A stretch of DNA of 64,000 nucleotides from positions 62,001-126,000 of the forward strand of contig JAUJYZ010000103.1 in assembly GCA_033675265.1 (NCBI GenBank), written 5' to 3'. The notes under the pieces are model-generated. The model worked only from the letters and a program-made list of their open reading frames with translations, had not been told where the DNA came from and made no database searches. Source of the stretch: Actinostola sp. cb2023. Taxonomy: Eukaryota; Cnidaria; Anthozoa; Actiniaria; Actinostolidae. A program made the translations under genes and the position numbers. Positions within the stretch are counted from its first letter, which is position 1, and every line of letters begins with the position of its first letter. Below, piece after piece: positions 11,857-24,085 of this stretch.

Positions 11857-11953
11857 GGGAAATAGTGACGGTTTTGTTTCCCAGAGACCGTCAATGTTCC
11901 CCGAGGCTTAGCCGAGCATTAACGGTCGAAGGGAAACAAAACTCACTGTTCCC
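11857..11953. repeat. Foldback element
   Basis: The left arm has GTGACGGTTTTGTTTCCC and the right arm has GGGAAACAAAACTCACTG. The loop is CCCCGAGGCTTAGCCGAG. A GTGGGGCCAGTCAT tract flanks both sides in the same orientation. A related half-copy is at 12164-12210. Confidence 0.7.
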
Positions 11954-12163
11954 GTGGGGCCAGTCATTAAGTGTTTTGTTATACCTCCCAACTCAAATAA
12001 AGAACTCTGGCTGTATACGTTTGTCATGGTATGAGTTTAGTGTAAAATGCTACAAATAAATCATTCACAACTGCAAAATGACCAAAATTATATCACAAAT
12101 CTCAAGTATAAATGCTACGAACTCAGTTCAGTTAAATATCAGCAATATAATAAACTTTTAATT

Positions 12164-12210
12164 GACGGTCTCGGGGAAACAAAACTCATTGGTTCCCTTG
12201 TGGCCAGTCA
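12164..12210. repeat. Half-copy of the 11857 foldback family
   Basis: GGGGAAACAAAACTCATTGG followed by TTCCCTTGTGGCCAGTCAT matches the right arm and flank of the element at 11857-11953. Confidence 0.6.
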
Positions 12211-12455
12211 TACTGCTTATTGTTCTGGTTTACAAATTATAGTAAAAGATCACGTAGTCAACATATACCACACCATTGCTTCCAGTACGTTGCTTCTGCG
12301 AATATGCATGTGTATTAACGTGGATTGAGTGAAGCGAGTTGAATTATTCCCTTTAAAACAAGGTGAGTCGCGTGCTAATCGTTGGCTTAGATTGATTCTG
12401 AAGCAGTCGATAGACCCGTGTGTAGTTCCTCAGTGAGCTTTTGAAGTACACTAGA

Positions 12456-12722
12456 CTTAGGCCGAGGGCAAACGTCGAACTAATATAAGCTTTAATTCAG
12501 TCGAACCTATTTTTTTAAATAGGTCAAAATTAGAATTAAAATGTTGAAATTGGCTCATGGTTAGAACGACGTTTTGTGTTTGAAAAGGCGTCTGTGCGTT
12601 GTGGCAAAGTCGCTACAGAGTCGTAATTTCCGACTTGGCTTGAACTAATCAGTTCAAAATTAATAGGTTCGACTAAATTAAGTTCATGGCATGGTTAGTT
12701 CTACGTTTGCCCTAGGCCTAAG
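12456..12722. mobile_element. MITE with about 26-bp inverted ends
   Basis: The left end CTTAGGCCGAGGGCAAACGT pairs with the right end ACGTTTGCCCTAGGCCTAAG with one or two differences. 267 bp, noncoding. Confidence 0.75.
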
Positions 12723-13875
12723 GTTGGGTTGGGAATCGCCATCGTTGGGATTAAAGTGAAGGGGATATTATGTAAACAGAGGTCCTGTTTTTATATAAAG
12801 GTTCAAACCATATGGCGAGGGTTTTCATTGAAATTCAAGACCGAGGACCGCAGATATCAATTTAATATCAATAATGCCTACATACTAGTCATACAATGCA
12901 AAATACAAAACAATGCTTTTGAGTGGCATACCATGGAATATCCCACTTGTATGTTCTAAGTATTGACTGTGTACACAAAGAAATATTACATCTACAGTTC
13001 AAGCCAGGATATGGTCACTTGCAATTTCACATATGCAGTGTCATGCATCTCTTCCACTTACAGTAAGAAGTCTTGCAGGAAGTCGTGTTCTGCTATTGTT
13101 AGAATTTCGACCAATCAGAGCGAACCATTTAGTTTTCTCAAAGTGAGGTATGCAAAGAATTCGCACCTAAATGACAGACGATTAACACGCTAGGTTTTTA
13201 TGAGCCCGATCAGTTTCGAGTAGCTCAAAGAAGAAAAGCGAAGAAATCAGGTTATATTATTTCAAATTAAATATGTTGCACGTACAGATATATATTCTTA
13301 TGGAGCCGAAGGAGCTCGGGGCCGGATTCTTAGTGAAAGGAACTGCGAATGCATTCGAGTGTCTCAACGGGTCAACAAATCGAAGCGTGTATTAACTATG
13401 CTAGCTTTCACGGGAAGTGTTGTTAACGTCTTTGACATATCAGTATCACTTGAAAAGAAATAACGCTCAGTCACAAATAAAACAGCAGGTAAGATGGCAA
13501 AATTATACCTTTTTAGGAGTGGAATTAAACAACACAAACGATACTAAATACATAAACCATATGTGTAGAGGAAACTCCGTAGTGTTCATCTTGTTTCACG
13601 GTTCATTTCTTACGAGTGATTTCATTGGCTCCTGAAGAAACAGAGGATCGTGATGTCAAGAAAGGGAAACCAGACGGGGATTGTGGAGGAAGCGAGAGCG
13701 TATGACACATGAGCCATCTGAAAATCAGGCTAAGATCGAAGTTGCAGTCTAAAAGCGCATGTTCAGAATACTCCGAAACAAAACAAGGTACTATCATATA
13801 TCATCTGTTCCAAGTCATTTTTGAAAACATTAAGAAAGGATGATATATATTGATAGTTGGAATATACACTCGATT
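12723..13875. other. No gene recognised
   Basis: AT-rich intergenic DNA. Open frames are under 80 codons and show no family motif I recognise. Confidence 0.5.
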
Positions 13876-14155
13876 GCAGAAACGTTGTAGTATACATTTA
13901 TACAAAAATTCAGATATCAAATGAGATGCAAAATGTTAAACATATATACTAAAATATAACTGTTTAAGCACAAAATATTGCTGAAAATTATTGTTTTAGA
14001 CTTGCTGGATGCGATACTAATCTAAAATTGAGTGAATGATTTTCGCATATATTAGAAGAAAATAAGTGAATGATGTTTCATGATCACACTTTGCATCTCA
14101 TTAGATATCTTAACGTATCTCATTATTGTATAAATGTATACTACAACGTTTCTGC
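13876..14155. mobile_element. Foldback MITE
   Basis: The left end GCAGAAACGTTGTAGTATAC and the right end GTATACTACAACGTTTCTGC are perfect inverses. A second inverted block pairs ATGAGATGCAAAATGT with ACTTTGCATCTCATTAG. The interior (13956-14023), with CTGGATGCGATACTAATC, recurs at about 19515-19585 just upstream of copy B exon 1. Confidence 0.8.
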
Positions 14156-14368
14156 AAATGACTGTATATATAGTTGATTCAATTTTCCCAAATATTCCTT
14201 CCTCAGCTCCTTTCACAGTACAACGTTGGTTAGCGTTTTCTCAACTCCTTGATTGTATCTGCTACAGCTGAATCGAAGATACAAGTGACTGATCAAGCTT
14301 GAACTTGGTAAGTTCGATCCATTAATACTGAACACCTTCGCAGATACGACAAAATGCGAAATATGAAT

Positions 14369-14378
14369 AATAATAATA

Positions 14379-14455
<77 letters not shown>
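14369..14455. repeat. (AAT)n microsatellite
   Basis: About 28 AAT units with one slip. It adjoins a SINE-like tail. The poly-Ile and poly-Tyr frames here are artefacts. Confidence 0.97.
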
Positions 14456-14458
<3 letters not shown>

Positions 14459-14522
14459 TATTTCGATTCTATAGCGCACACTCCAGAATTGTCCAAATGC
14501 GCTTTACATATATACACTATCT
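14456..14522. mobile_element. SINE/retroelement tail fragment
   Basis: TTTATTTCGATTCTATAGCG then AAATGCGCTTTACATATATA, next to (AAT)n. The same block occurs at 19300-19365 and a degenerate form near 6345-6415. Tails of this kind next to AAT runs are typical of invertebrate SINE or LINE-like repeats; the exact family was not determined. Confidence 0.55.
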
Positions 14523-14934
14523 TTTTCAAGTTATAATAATCTTGGACGTCACGAGTCTTTTGTTGTCATAGCGACGGACATGAGAGATCAACTAATTCTC
14601 GCTTAGTTTCGCTTTATCAGATAACTAATATGCAAAACCTATCATTTGAGAGCTGATAGAAAGTGTAAGTTCAGTTGTTTTAGCAACTTAAAAGTAAGTT
14701 TTTGACGATTTTATAGTGTATGCGATGAAAAACTACGAAGTAATGGCAATGAGGGTTTATCATGTAATTTCAAAACTCATAGGACAAAAAATAGGAAAAA
14801 TTAATCCGCTCGCTGATTGGCTATTCATGAGATCGTCATAGAAACCACCAACGGTCTATTTTGATTGGCTCTCACATACAAACCGTCAAAAACCGGTTTC
14901 AAACCTTCAGAGTATTGAGCGGAAACAACGTAAC

Positions 14935-15114
14935 ATGTCGAGTGATAGTGAACATTTCGTTCGTGTAGGCTTTGATAGCGCCGTTCAGTTCGAGTTAGCC
15001 TCCAAGTTTCCTAATCTCAGTAAGCTGAAGTCGGTTCACGAAGTCTCACTTTATCAGTTCATCAAGCGACGATATGTTTTGTCTTCGCAGAACGCCGCCA
15101 GCAATCACAGCTGA
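14935..15114 (+). pseudogene. Possible RecQ-like helicase N-terminal fragment
   Basis: 59 codons from ATG to TGA: it starts MSSDSEHFVRVGFDS and contains LYQFIKRRYVLSSQN. The pattern 'phenylalanine-lysine-arginine-arginine-x-V' resembles the sequence just before the ATPase motif I in multicopy RecQ-like helicases of invertebrates. The frame leaves the family before motif I. Upstream DNA has two GATTGGCT boxes. Short and tentative; it could be an unrelated short frame. Confidence 0.3.
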
Positions 15115-16402
15115 AATAATACAATAATCGTTTTTCCCCCAATAAACAGAACACGATCTCTGGCGTTTCGAACGAGTGTCCCCTATGTTTATTTTGATCC
15201 ATTCGCTGCACCACGTGAAACGTGACACATGCAAATTAGTCCTGGCAATAAAACCGGTTTGACAGGAAGTGAACTCTAAAGCGAGGCTGCCCGTTGGAGA
15301 TGTCTCGAGTGGCCAGAGGTTTGTGGAGTGAACTTTCTCAGCAATATACATTTAGCACGAAAAATTACTCTCTAAATCGTGAAACTTCTCAAAACCTCTG
15401 GCACCCAGGGTAGGTCGGGACCCGTTCAACATCGTAATGACATCAGGACTAGAACAAAGAAATATAACAAAAGGCTTCCTTTCCCTATACTAACTATGGT
15501 CACTATGGTTTGAATGACTCTTAGCGGCCGACGTGAGTTCAACTAATTTTCGCTAAATCAGATAACTAATACGCAAAAACCTCTCAAAATGCAGCAAAAA
15601 GCATATTATAAAGGCATGACGTTCATATATATGTTGGTTTCTAGAAGAGCCGTTGATCCATTGATCGACAGCGTTTCAGTTTCGCGTCATTTCATGCATA
15701 TTAATGACGCCTTTGCAAATCGTTCGACTGTAAGTACATGTCCCAAAACACAATAGAATTCTGTGCGATGTGAATTGTACTCCATTCTCATTATTAGAAT
15801 GCCCACTCATTGTCTCGGCTGGGTTAATTAAGCTATGGGAGGCGCGACTGTGCATCTGGCCTTTGACTGATATATTGTCAGGGGCAAACTACACACAAAA
15901 GAAGTGCTGAGGCGAATCAGAATTGTTAACCTGATTTATTGGTTACTTCTCTCCAAAACTCAAAAAAATCCTGAACCCCTTGATCCCCCAAATTCCCTCC
16001 GTTATGAAGCCATAAATATCTTGCTTCGTGACTTGACGAAGGGGAACCAAGCGTGTGTTCCCAGACCGGCACAAAATTGTGGATGTTCCCAGCGGGCGAT
16101 GTCCATACATGCCTGCCCCATATAGATCATTTCCATGGACGTGGACGGTAATAGCCCAGCCCAGCTAGTGGGATTTCCCTCCCAATCACACCAACGTTCC
16201 CTATTGGGATGTGCCAAGCAATTAACCAATGCAAAATGGAAGTCTTCGGCAGGGTGGCCTAAAACCCTGCCAACACGAACTGTTAATAGTACACGGGAGA
16301 GAAATGTCCACTAGCATAACATATAAAGTTAAAGCTATTGTAACACTAGTTCAATAAACTCAAGGGAGTTGATTGTCCTTGTTGGTTCAACGTTGGACTA
16401 AG
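15115..16402. other. No gene recognised
   Basis: Intergenic. A minus-strand frame at 15046-15351 (101 codons) and a plus-strand frame at 15904-16125 have no motif I can name. The right part may be the untranslated end of the neighbouring minus-strand Penelope-like element. Confidence 0.45.
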
Positions 16403-16981
16403 TTATTTTATGAATAGCGCCTCAGATATTTTTCTCTTCCGGTTTTGTGTAAAGTTTTGCCCTAAGATACTAAAGTGATCTCTGCATGCCGGGGTGTGGT
16501 CTAACTTCTTCGAATGTTTTAGGATGGATGAATTTTTGTCTCTTCCACTGTGGTCTTTTACCCGCTCGTCCAATCTCCTGGCCGTTTCTCCTACGTAGAA
16601 CTCCATGCAATTCTCATTTGGGCATGCTACCTTGTAAACTACATCATGTTTATGTTCCAACAGCGTTTTATCTTTAACGGGAAAACGGGATGAACGTTTT
16701 CGTGCTTGGTAGATGATTGATGTTTTGACATTGGGAGGGATGCTACTCTCAACTAGACGTTTGAGCTTTCTAACCATTTGCGTACCTTTTTCTCCCATGT
16801 AGGGGAGAATGAGGGAGATCTTATTCTGGTCCGTTGTTGTTGTGTTCACTTGATGTTGTGCTTGAGGGTTGATTGTTGTCTGGTATCGTTTTGCTCTTAC
16901 CTCATCAATGATGTTGTTGATAAACCGATATATATCCATTGATATCATGAAACGTTTTTCTGAGGTGGTTGAGCTCGGCAT
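16403..16981 (-). pseudogene. GIY-YIG endonuclease of the Penelope-like element
   Basis: 192 codons. The catalytic-type core reads DVVYKVACPNENCMEFYVGE then TARRLDERVKDH, the GIY-YIG pattern with its downstream Arg and the usual E-H. It overlaps the RT frame by about 77 bases in a different frame, so a frameshift separates them. Confidence 0.82.
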
Positions 16982-17404
16982 CTAGAGCTTGCTCGTTGGA
17001 GGAAACCACAAAGGCACGTTTAATCAAACCTCTGAGGGTACCTCGCTTCCATGCCATTGGTGCTTCAGTTTCCCAATGAATGTAAAGGTCTGTATGCGTC
17101 TTCTTTCTATAGACGGAAGTCTCAAATTTGTTGTCTCTCCAGGTTATTTTGATATCCAAGAACGGCATAGTATTGTCTTCCGATAGTTCGTATGTAAACT
17201 GAATTTTGTTATCAAATCCATTGAGTTCTTGTAGTACACGGTCAATGTCATTGTGCTTTATATACGCAAGTGTGTCATCAACGTATCTCTTCCATCCCCA
17301 GAGCATAGGATCTAGTTTTGGAATAATTTGCTGTTCCAACTCAACCATGTATATGTTGGCGAGAACAGGTCCAAGCGGATATCCCATCGCTATACCATCT
17401 GTAA
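16905..17404 (-). pseudogene. Reverse transcriptase palm/thumb of the Penelope-like element
   Basis: Contains MGYPLGPVLANIYM (RT motif 4) and WKRYVDDTLAYI with the YVDD catalytic box, then FLDIKITWRDNKFETSVYRK. It is cut at its N-terminal side by the inserted element at 17405. Confidence 0.85.
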
Positions 17405-18113
17405 AGGGGCAGCGTCAAGCGCCTCACGCATGCGCATTAAAATCAAAACTATAACATTCGGTTGAGAAGCCTACCTTGCCCGGTAGCGAGTTACAAAACC
17501 CCCCTAAAACCGTTCTAATCGTTAAATAAATGACCTACAGGACTCATGTAGATACTAATCTATATTTAGAAAGCAATTTCAGAACTTCAAAATATCAAAA
17601 GGACTGAATTCAAGAAGTGAATTCACGGCGATATCATTTTCCAACGGCCGATCAAATAAGACACAGGAAGCCCAACACATAAGTAGATGGTGGGAAGCTC
17701 ACCGGGTTTACAAGTAGTTCTACGTGAGTTTTTCTCTTCAAAATTCATGAACAGTACTGCACCTACGATTGATGATCAAGATTCCTTCGCAATCGACCAG
17801 AATTGCCGGTTTACAATTCGGTTTTCTTCACTCGAGGATGATGGCGGCCTGCCTCTCTACGGCTGTTCGACACTTTTTTCAACGGCTTCAAGGTCAGTTC
17901 TAAGATGAAATAATCCCCACTAGGAATTGTTGAAAATGAAGAACATGCTTTGAATTATTACTAGTGATCCATTAGACGCTTGAACAAACATGATTAAGGT
18001 CGATGGAAACGGATTGAAAACATCGATAATAATAAAAGTCCACGGTGGACTTTTATTATTTCTCGCTTCTTCGTAGCCAGGCTTACGCGGTCATATTGGT
18101 TGACACTGCCCCT
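17405..18113. mobile_element. DNA transposon (nonautonomous) inside the Penelope-like element
   Basis: The ends AGGGGCAGCGTCAA and TTGACACTGCCCCT are inverted copies. The flanks read GTAA on the left and TTAA on the right, which is compatible with a TTAA or TAA target duplication with one change. Excising it in thought restores the RT reading frame between HFMF and TDGIAMG. The interior (17503-17702) is shared with 39690-39893. A plus-strand 73-codon frame inside is not recognised. Confidence 0.78.
17503..17702 (+). repeat. Dispersed repeat copy 1 (partner 39690-39893)
   Basis: Shared landmarks with 39690-39893: CCGTTCTAATCG, TAAATAAAT, ACAGGACTCA, TATCAAAAGGAC, ATCAAATAAGACACAGGAAG. Several mismatches and small indels separate the two. 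Confidence 0.75.
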
Positions 18114-19291
18114 TTAAACATGAAGTGGACGTTCCTATTGCTTAAAATAAACAACTTTTTTAGCTCTTCCCGAGATAGCAGGGTGTTAATCTCCTTCTTC
18201 TCATAGATTATGCGTATATTTATATCGATGGTTTTGTTGAGGGGAACGTTTGTAAATAAAGCTGTGACGTCAAAGCTAATCATTTCAAAGCCATCAGGTA
18301 GTTTCTCTGCATGAAGTCTTTGATGAGGTCTTCCGTGCTGCTAATGGTAAATACAGACTTTGCCAATGGAGATAATAACTTTGTTAGATATTTGGCTACT
18401 TGGTAAGTTGCAGTACCAATGTTGGAAATTATTGGACGCAATGTCAGCTTTTCTATTCCTTCGCCTTGTTTCAATTTGTGAACTTTCGCCGGCCATTCCG
18501 TAAAAGACACCTGGTTTGGAATCTGTTGGGTAAAGCATTCGATATTCTGCATCGTCAAACTTAGATTTAATTTTACTCAGAAACCATTGTACCATTCCTT
18601 CCGTTTTGTTGGTTGGATCATGATCTAAGCGTTGGAATTGTTCTTTGTCTAATATATCATTACATTTCCTCAGATATTCTGGTCGGTCCATCAGTACTAC
18701 TCCTCTTCGGATCACTTTTTCATATTTGTATGGGACCCTGATATTAGAGTAGTTTTGACAGATGCTTCTGATTTTCGTTTTTAGGTTTGTCTGTTGTAGT
18801 TCGTCTGTTAGATGCTTGGTATATTTGACTAAATAATATAATATATACTAAGTCTTGATAGAATGTTTCAAATTCTGTTTGGATCTTATTACGGTTGCTC
18901 GGGCTAGATATATGTTGGTCTAAGCTGAACGAGAGAGCCATTTTCTCCTCCAACGATAATGTCTGTGGACCCATTGTTTCCTCTTACCGTTAATGGTTTT
19001 CCTCAGTGCTCGATTTATAACAGTATGGATGAAGAAACCAACATGATCCAGTAGTTCTTTTGATACCGTCTTAATTGATTGTTTCAAGGTACGTTTCTGG
19101 CTGTGTTTACGACGGGTTTCAATGTCCAACAATAATCTACAGATCTTGGTGCGTACCTTTCGAGGAACAGGGATACTGAGTTTAGGTCGTGTGAACTTCG
19201 GTAGTAGCTTCTCTCTTTTGCAGGTAACAAGAAATTCAATGTCACACTCAACTTTTGCTACTTTAGTACGTTGTCTTTCAAGAAAACGCAC
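18114..19291 (-). pseudogene. N-terminal and RT-finger part of the Penelope-like element
   Basis: Four overlapping minus-strand frames (18083-18283, 18280-18558, 18341-18715, 18920-19291) with frameshifts between them. Recognisable family blocks are KVHKLKQGEGIEKLTLRPII, SFDVTALFTNVPL and, further upstream, CKREKLLPKFTRPKL. Confidence 0.8.
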
Positions 19292-19299
19292 TTTAGCAC

Positions 19300-19365
19300 T
19301 TTATTTCAATTCTATAGCGCACTCTCCAGAATTGCCTAAATGCGCTTTACATATATATACAATTC
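19300..19365. mobile_element. SINE/retroelement tail fragment
   Basis: CTTTATTTCAATTCTATAGC and AAATGCGCTTTACATATATA, the same block as 14456-14522, directly beyond the 5' end of the Penelope-like element. Confidence 0.55.
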
Positions 19366-19722
19366 AATAAGTCTGCGTGTATACGTAGTATTTAGATATC
19401 CAGATTTAGTAACTATTTGCTTAGAACCTTGTATGGTACTGATTGATGTGAAAGTTGTCTGACGTACTACACATTTAATTCTACCAATTTTGATGGCGGC
19501 CAGAATTTTATATAATACAACTGTTTAAGCGGCACAAAATAGTGCTGAAAAATATTGTTTTAGCCTTGCTGGATGCGATACTAATTTCTGACAAGTCCCT
19601 AATGTGGACACATTTAAGTATGAGTGTTGTGAATGGTGCAAAATGTTGCCCAGAATTAGTATTTGCCCTGGTTTTCAAAATCATTTATTCTTTTACATAT
19701 TTTTCAGATCGCTCACATTGCG

Positions 19723-20249
19723 ATGGCAAAATCGAGTTTTCTTGAACCGTTTTATCAAAACCCAAAGGAAGAAGCAGGATTCTTCTCTCTCTTGTCCATG
19801 TCATGGATGAACAGGCTTCTGAAGACTGGTTATCAGCGTCCATTAAACGATGATGATTTGTACGATCTGTCGAGCGACAATAAAGCAGAACACATTGCAG
19901 ATCAGACGAACGATGCCTGGGAAGAAGAAGTCATAGCAGCAAAGAAGCAGAAACGAAGACCTCGACTTTGGAAAGCTCTGTTAAACGTTTTTCCTTGTCA
20001 ACACTATGTTGTCATTCTGTTACTGAGATTTTCAGCAGATTCGCTGACTATTTTCAAGGCAGTTTTACTATGGCTCTACCTGAAGATGCTTGGTGAAGGC
20101 TTCCACCAAACTTACTACACAATATTAGTTGTGACAAGTTTTTCTGTGGTACTTTTATTGTCTCTTCTATCATCAACCACCATAAATATCAGTCACTCGT
20201 AGTTGAGATGCGTTTGAAGGTCGCGCTGATTGGATGCATTCATCAAAAG
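19723..20249 (+). pseudogene. Copy B exon 1: N-terminus and first TMD1 helices
   Basis: ATG at 19723, 15 bases after an acceptor-like TACATATTTTTCAG, so a noncoding leader exon upstream is likely. It reads MAKSSFLEPFYQNPKEEAGF onwards, then WMNRLLKTGYQRPLNDDDLY, the ABCC N-terminal signature. From about 20185 the family similarity (HHKYQSLVVEMRLKVALIG) continues in another frame up to donor AAAAG|GTAAGT (GT at 20250), so one base is missing or two are extra. Confidence 0.82.
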
Positions 20250-21183
20250 GTAAGTGTAGAGGAATATTAAACAATTATTGAGTTTTGATGATATCCGCAA
20301 TTATCAATGTAGAGGTAACATTTGCCGAGACATTGATAATTCCGGATATCATCAAAACCGAATTCAATAATTGTTTTATTATACATTGTCTATGTGGATT
20401 GACTCATAATACAAATATATGAGCTATCCAACAACAACAACAAATGAATGAAAATGACAGCTCTGTAGTAACCTACAAATAACAACCAATCCAACTGCCT
20501 ACAAATAATATAACCACCAGACCGCTTAAATATCGCTGGCGCGCACTGATAGTTAGAATTATCTGTAGGCTCTCGACCAATGAGAATACAGATACTGAGT
20601 ACAGTCTATAATAACACTTGATATTTGCGAGTGAAAAAATAAAAGTTGTCGATCTCGCAAAGATGGTTGGCTCTGGCATGGAAAGTCATAAATTCTAGTC
20701 TTTATGAATAAATTAGTCATATTTTTCCCCCATCATAGTGTCTGAATAGTGACTGAATACTTACCGAAAGCTACATTTTACAGCAAGCAGTATGTATACG
20801 TCTTTATTTATTTATTTATTTAACGTCGGTAACTCGTTATGTACATATGGTGGCCGAATACGGACCGCGACATCGAGCATTAAGTTATTATTATTGAGGA
20901 GTGTACGATCTGCCAGGAAACAGCAAAGACACTACCAAATACGCGTCAAACATCTTGGTCGTATGATGGCATGGTATAGGAAGTTTAAAATATCAGCATT
21001 TGATATCAGTGGTTTAAATATTAGTTTAAACAACATGCATTTAATCGGACTTCTATTCAACCTTTATCTGTTTCAATAGGTATTTAAAAATACGTGAACT
21101 AATCTAAAAAGCACCCATATTTCTACCTTCATTCGATCTCTCTTATCTGAAATAATGCATACAGAGCATTTTGCTTCTTATAG
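20250..21183 (+). other. Copy B first intron
   Basis: 934 bp, from GTAAGT to CTTCTTATAG. It holds a foldback (20269-20376) and otherwise AT-rich DNA with no recognised gene. Confidence 0.75.
20269..20376. mobile_element. Foldback MITE in copy B intron 1
   Basis: The left arm AAACAATTATTGAGTTTTGA through GATATCCGCAATTATCAATG pairs with the right arm CATTGATAATTCCGGATATC through CAATAATTGTTT. Arms are about 42-47 bp with a loop of under 20. Confidence 0.82.
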
Positions 21184-21563
21184 ATTCTGAGAACAAGGCG
21201 CTACATTCTCTCGCAAGTGAAACTTGGCCACATTCAAAATCTAGTTTCTAATGATGTAGAAAAAATAGAAGAGCTGGTTATGATGTCTACATTCCTAATA
21301 TCATCACCATTCGTCATTGTGGCTTCAATTATTTCTTTGTGGATGTTAGTTGGATGGCAGTCACTTTCTGGCACTTTCTTCATGTTAGTTCCCTTGGCAT
21401 TTACCGCGGTTATGGCCAAACATTTCACCAAATTACGAAGAGCACAAGCACTGTAAACAGACAAGCGTCTCAATATTGTACACGAGATTATCTCTGGTAT
21501 ACGAGCTGTGAAGGCGTTTGCATGGGAGGAGAATTACAAGAACATGGTGAAGACTGTTAGAAG
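21184..21563 (+). pseudogene. Copy B exon 2: TMD1
   Basis: It begins ILRTRRYILSQVKLGHIQNL then VSNDVEKIEEL (the ABCC 'N-x-x-S-N-D-V' block) and ends EIISGIRAVKAFAWEENYKN through KTVRR, split phase 2 at AG|GTAGGG (GT at 21564). TAA at 21454-21456 interrupts the frame. The last 42 bases are the seed of the 73-bp junction minisatellite that follows. Confidence 0.86.
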
Positions 21564-24085
21564 GTAGGGGCAATGACAACTTATACTGGATATTATGGGA
21601 GGAGAATTATTAGAACATGGTGAAGACTGTTAGAAGGTATAGGGGCACTGATAACGTATACTGGATATTATGGGAGAAGAATTACAAGAACATGGTGAAG
21701 ACTGTTAGGAGGTATAGGGGCACTGATAACGTATACTGGATATTATCGGAGAAGAATTACAAGAACATGGTGAAGACTGTTAGAAGGTAAGGGCACTGAT
21801 AAAAGTATACTGGATATTATGGGAGGAGAATTATAAGAACATGGTGAAGTCTGTTAGAAGGTAGGGGCACTGATAACGTATATTGGATATTATGGGAGGA
21901 GAATTACACGAACATGGTGAAGACTGTTAGAAGGTAGGGGCACTGATAAAAGTATACTGGATATTATGGGAGGAGAATTACACGAACATGGTGAAGAATG
22001 TTAGAAGGTAGGGGCACTAATAATGTATACTGGATATTATGGGAGGAGAATTATAAGAACATATGGTGAAGACTGTTAGAAGGTAGAGGCAATGATAATA
22101 TATACTGGATATTATGGGAGAAGAATTACAAGAACATGGTGAAGTCTGTTAGGAGGTTGGGGCACTGATAACGTATACTGGATATTATGGGAGGAGAATT
22201 ACACGAACATGGTGAAGACTGTTAGAAGGTAGGGGCACTGATAAAAGTATACTGGATATTATGGGAGGAGAATTACACGAGCATGGTGAAGACTGTTAGA
22301 AGGTAAGGGCACTAATAACGTATACTGGATATTATGGGAGGAGAATAACACGAACATGGTGAAGACTGTTAGAAGGTAGGGGCACTGATAACGTATACTG
22401 GATATTATGGGAGGTGAATTATACCAACATGGTGAAGACTGTTAGAAGGTAGGGGCACTGATAACGTGTACTGGATATTATGGGAGGAGAATTACACGAA
22501 GATGGAGAAGACTGTTAGAAGGTAGGGGAACTGATAACGTATTCTGGATATTATGGGAGGAGAATTACACGAACATGGTGAAGATTGTTAGAAGGTAGGG
22601 GCACTGATAACGTATACTGAATATTATGTGAGGTATATTATAAGAACATGGTGATGACAGTTAGAAGGTAGGGGCACTAATAATGTATACTGGATATTAT
22701 GGGAGGAGAGTTATAAGAACATGGTGAAGACTGTTAGAAGGTATAGGGGCACTGATAACGTATACTGAATATTATGGGAGGTGAATTATAAGAACATGGT
22801 GATGACAGTTAGAAGGTAGGGGCACTAATAATGTATACTGGATATTATGGTAGGAGAGTTATAAGAACATGGTGAAGACTGTTAGAAGATAGGGGCACTG
22901 ATAACGTATACTGAATAATATGGGAGGTGAATTATAAGAACATGGTGATGACAGTTAGAAGGTAGGGGCACAAATAATGTATACTGGATATTATGGTAGG
23001 AGAATTATAAGAACATCGTGAAGTCTGTTAGAAGGTAGGGGCACTGATAACGTATAGTAGATATTATGGGAGGGGAATTATAAGAACATGGTGGAGACTG
23101 TTAGAAGGTAGGGGCACTGATAACGTATACTGGATATTATGGGAGGAGAATAACACGAACATGGTGAAGACTGTTAGAAGGTAGGGGCACTGATAACGTA
23201 TACTGGATATTATGGGAGGTGAATTATACCAACATGGTGAAGACTGTTAGAAGGTAGGGGCACTGATAACGTATACTGGATATTATGCGAGGTGAATTAT
23301 ACGAACATGGTGAAGACTGTTAGAAGGTAGGGCCACTGATAACGTATACTGGATATTATGGGAGGAGAATTACAAGAACATGGTGAAGACTGTTAGAAGG
23401 TAGGGGCACTGATAACGTATACTGAATATTATGGGAGGTGAATTATAAGAACATGGTGATGACAGTTAGAAGGTAGGGGCACTAATAATGTATACTGGAT
23501 ATTATGGGAGGAGAATTATAAGAACATGGTGAAGACTGTTAGAAGGTAGGGATACTGATAACGTATACTGGATATTACGGGAGGAGAATTACAAGAACAT
23601 GGTGGAGACTGTTAGAAGGTAGGGGCACTGATAACGTATAGTAGATATTATGGGAGGAGAATTATAAGAACATGGTGGAGACTGTTAGAAGGTAGGGGCA
23701 CTGATAACGTATACTGGATATCATGGGAGGAGAATTATAAGAAGATGGTGAAGACTGTTAGAAGGTAGGGGCACTGATAACGTATACTGGATATTATGGG
23801 AGGAGAATTATAAGAACATCGTGGAGTCTGTTAGAAGGTAGGGGCACTGATAACGTATACTGGATATTATGGGAGGAGAATTATAAGAACATCGTGAAGT
23901 CTGTTAGAAGGTAGGGGCACTGATAACGTATACTGGATATTATGGGAGGAGAATTACACGAACACGGTGAAGACTGTTAGAAGGTAGGGGCACTGATAAC
24001 GTATACTGGATATTGTGCGAGGAGAATTATAAGAACATGGTGAAGATTGTTAGATGGTAGGGACACTGATAATATATACTGGATA
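21522..24085 (+). repeat. 73-bp junction minisatellite, copy B
   Basis: About 35 units, 73 bp apart (some 75 where TATAGGGG replaces TAGGGG). The first unit is the genuine exon 2 end plus donor. Every later unit repeats that exon end, the AG|GTAGGG donor and 31 intron bases. The array stops before CTTCGTGTCCGTACGTCCAA, exactly as in copy A. Read straight through, the donor gives AGA AGG TAG, a stop immediately after the exon. Confidence 0.95.

Larger units (their letters stand above)
16403..19291 (-). mobile_element. Penelope-like retroelement, degenerate, split by an insertion
   Basis: Minus-strand frames in order give a Penelope-like polyprotein. The N-terminal basic region is at 18920-19291 (CKREKLLPKFTRPKLSIP). 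The RT fingers are at 18114-18715 (RPIISNIGTATYQVAKYLTK, SFDVTALFTNVPL). The RT palm has TDGIAMGYPLGP and RYVDDTLAYI at 16905-17411. A GIY-YIG endonuclease is at 16403-16981. Several frameshifts and stops make it inactive. A TIR-bearing insertion (17405-18113) interrupts it exactly between HFMF and TDGIAMG. Without the insert the remaining coding sequence is about 2.2 kb, close to the usual single-ORF size of these elements. Confidence 0.88.

Noticed and set aside
13956..14023. Second promoter or exon of copy B (block shared with 19515-19585)
   Set aside because: The first copy lies inside a foldback MITE, so the similarity is better explained as repeat sequence.
14213..14536. Poly-Ile/poly-Tyr proteins (also 50331-50571)
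   Set aside because: Translations of (AAT)n runs.
20152..20190. A 39-bp intron explaining the frame change in copy B exon 1
   Set aside because: GT..AG can be found, but such an intron is implausibly short here, and four other lesions favour decay.
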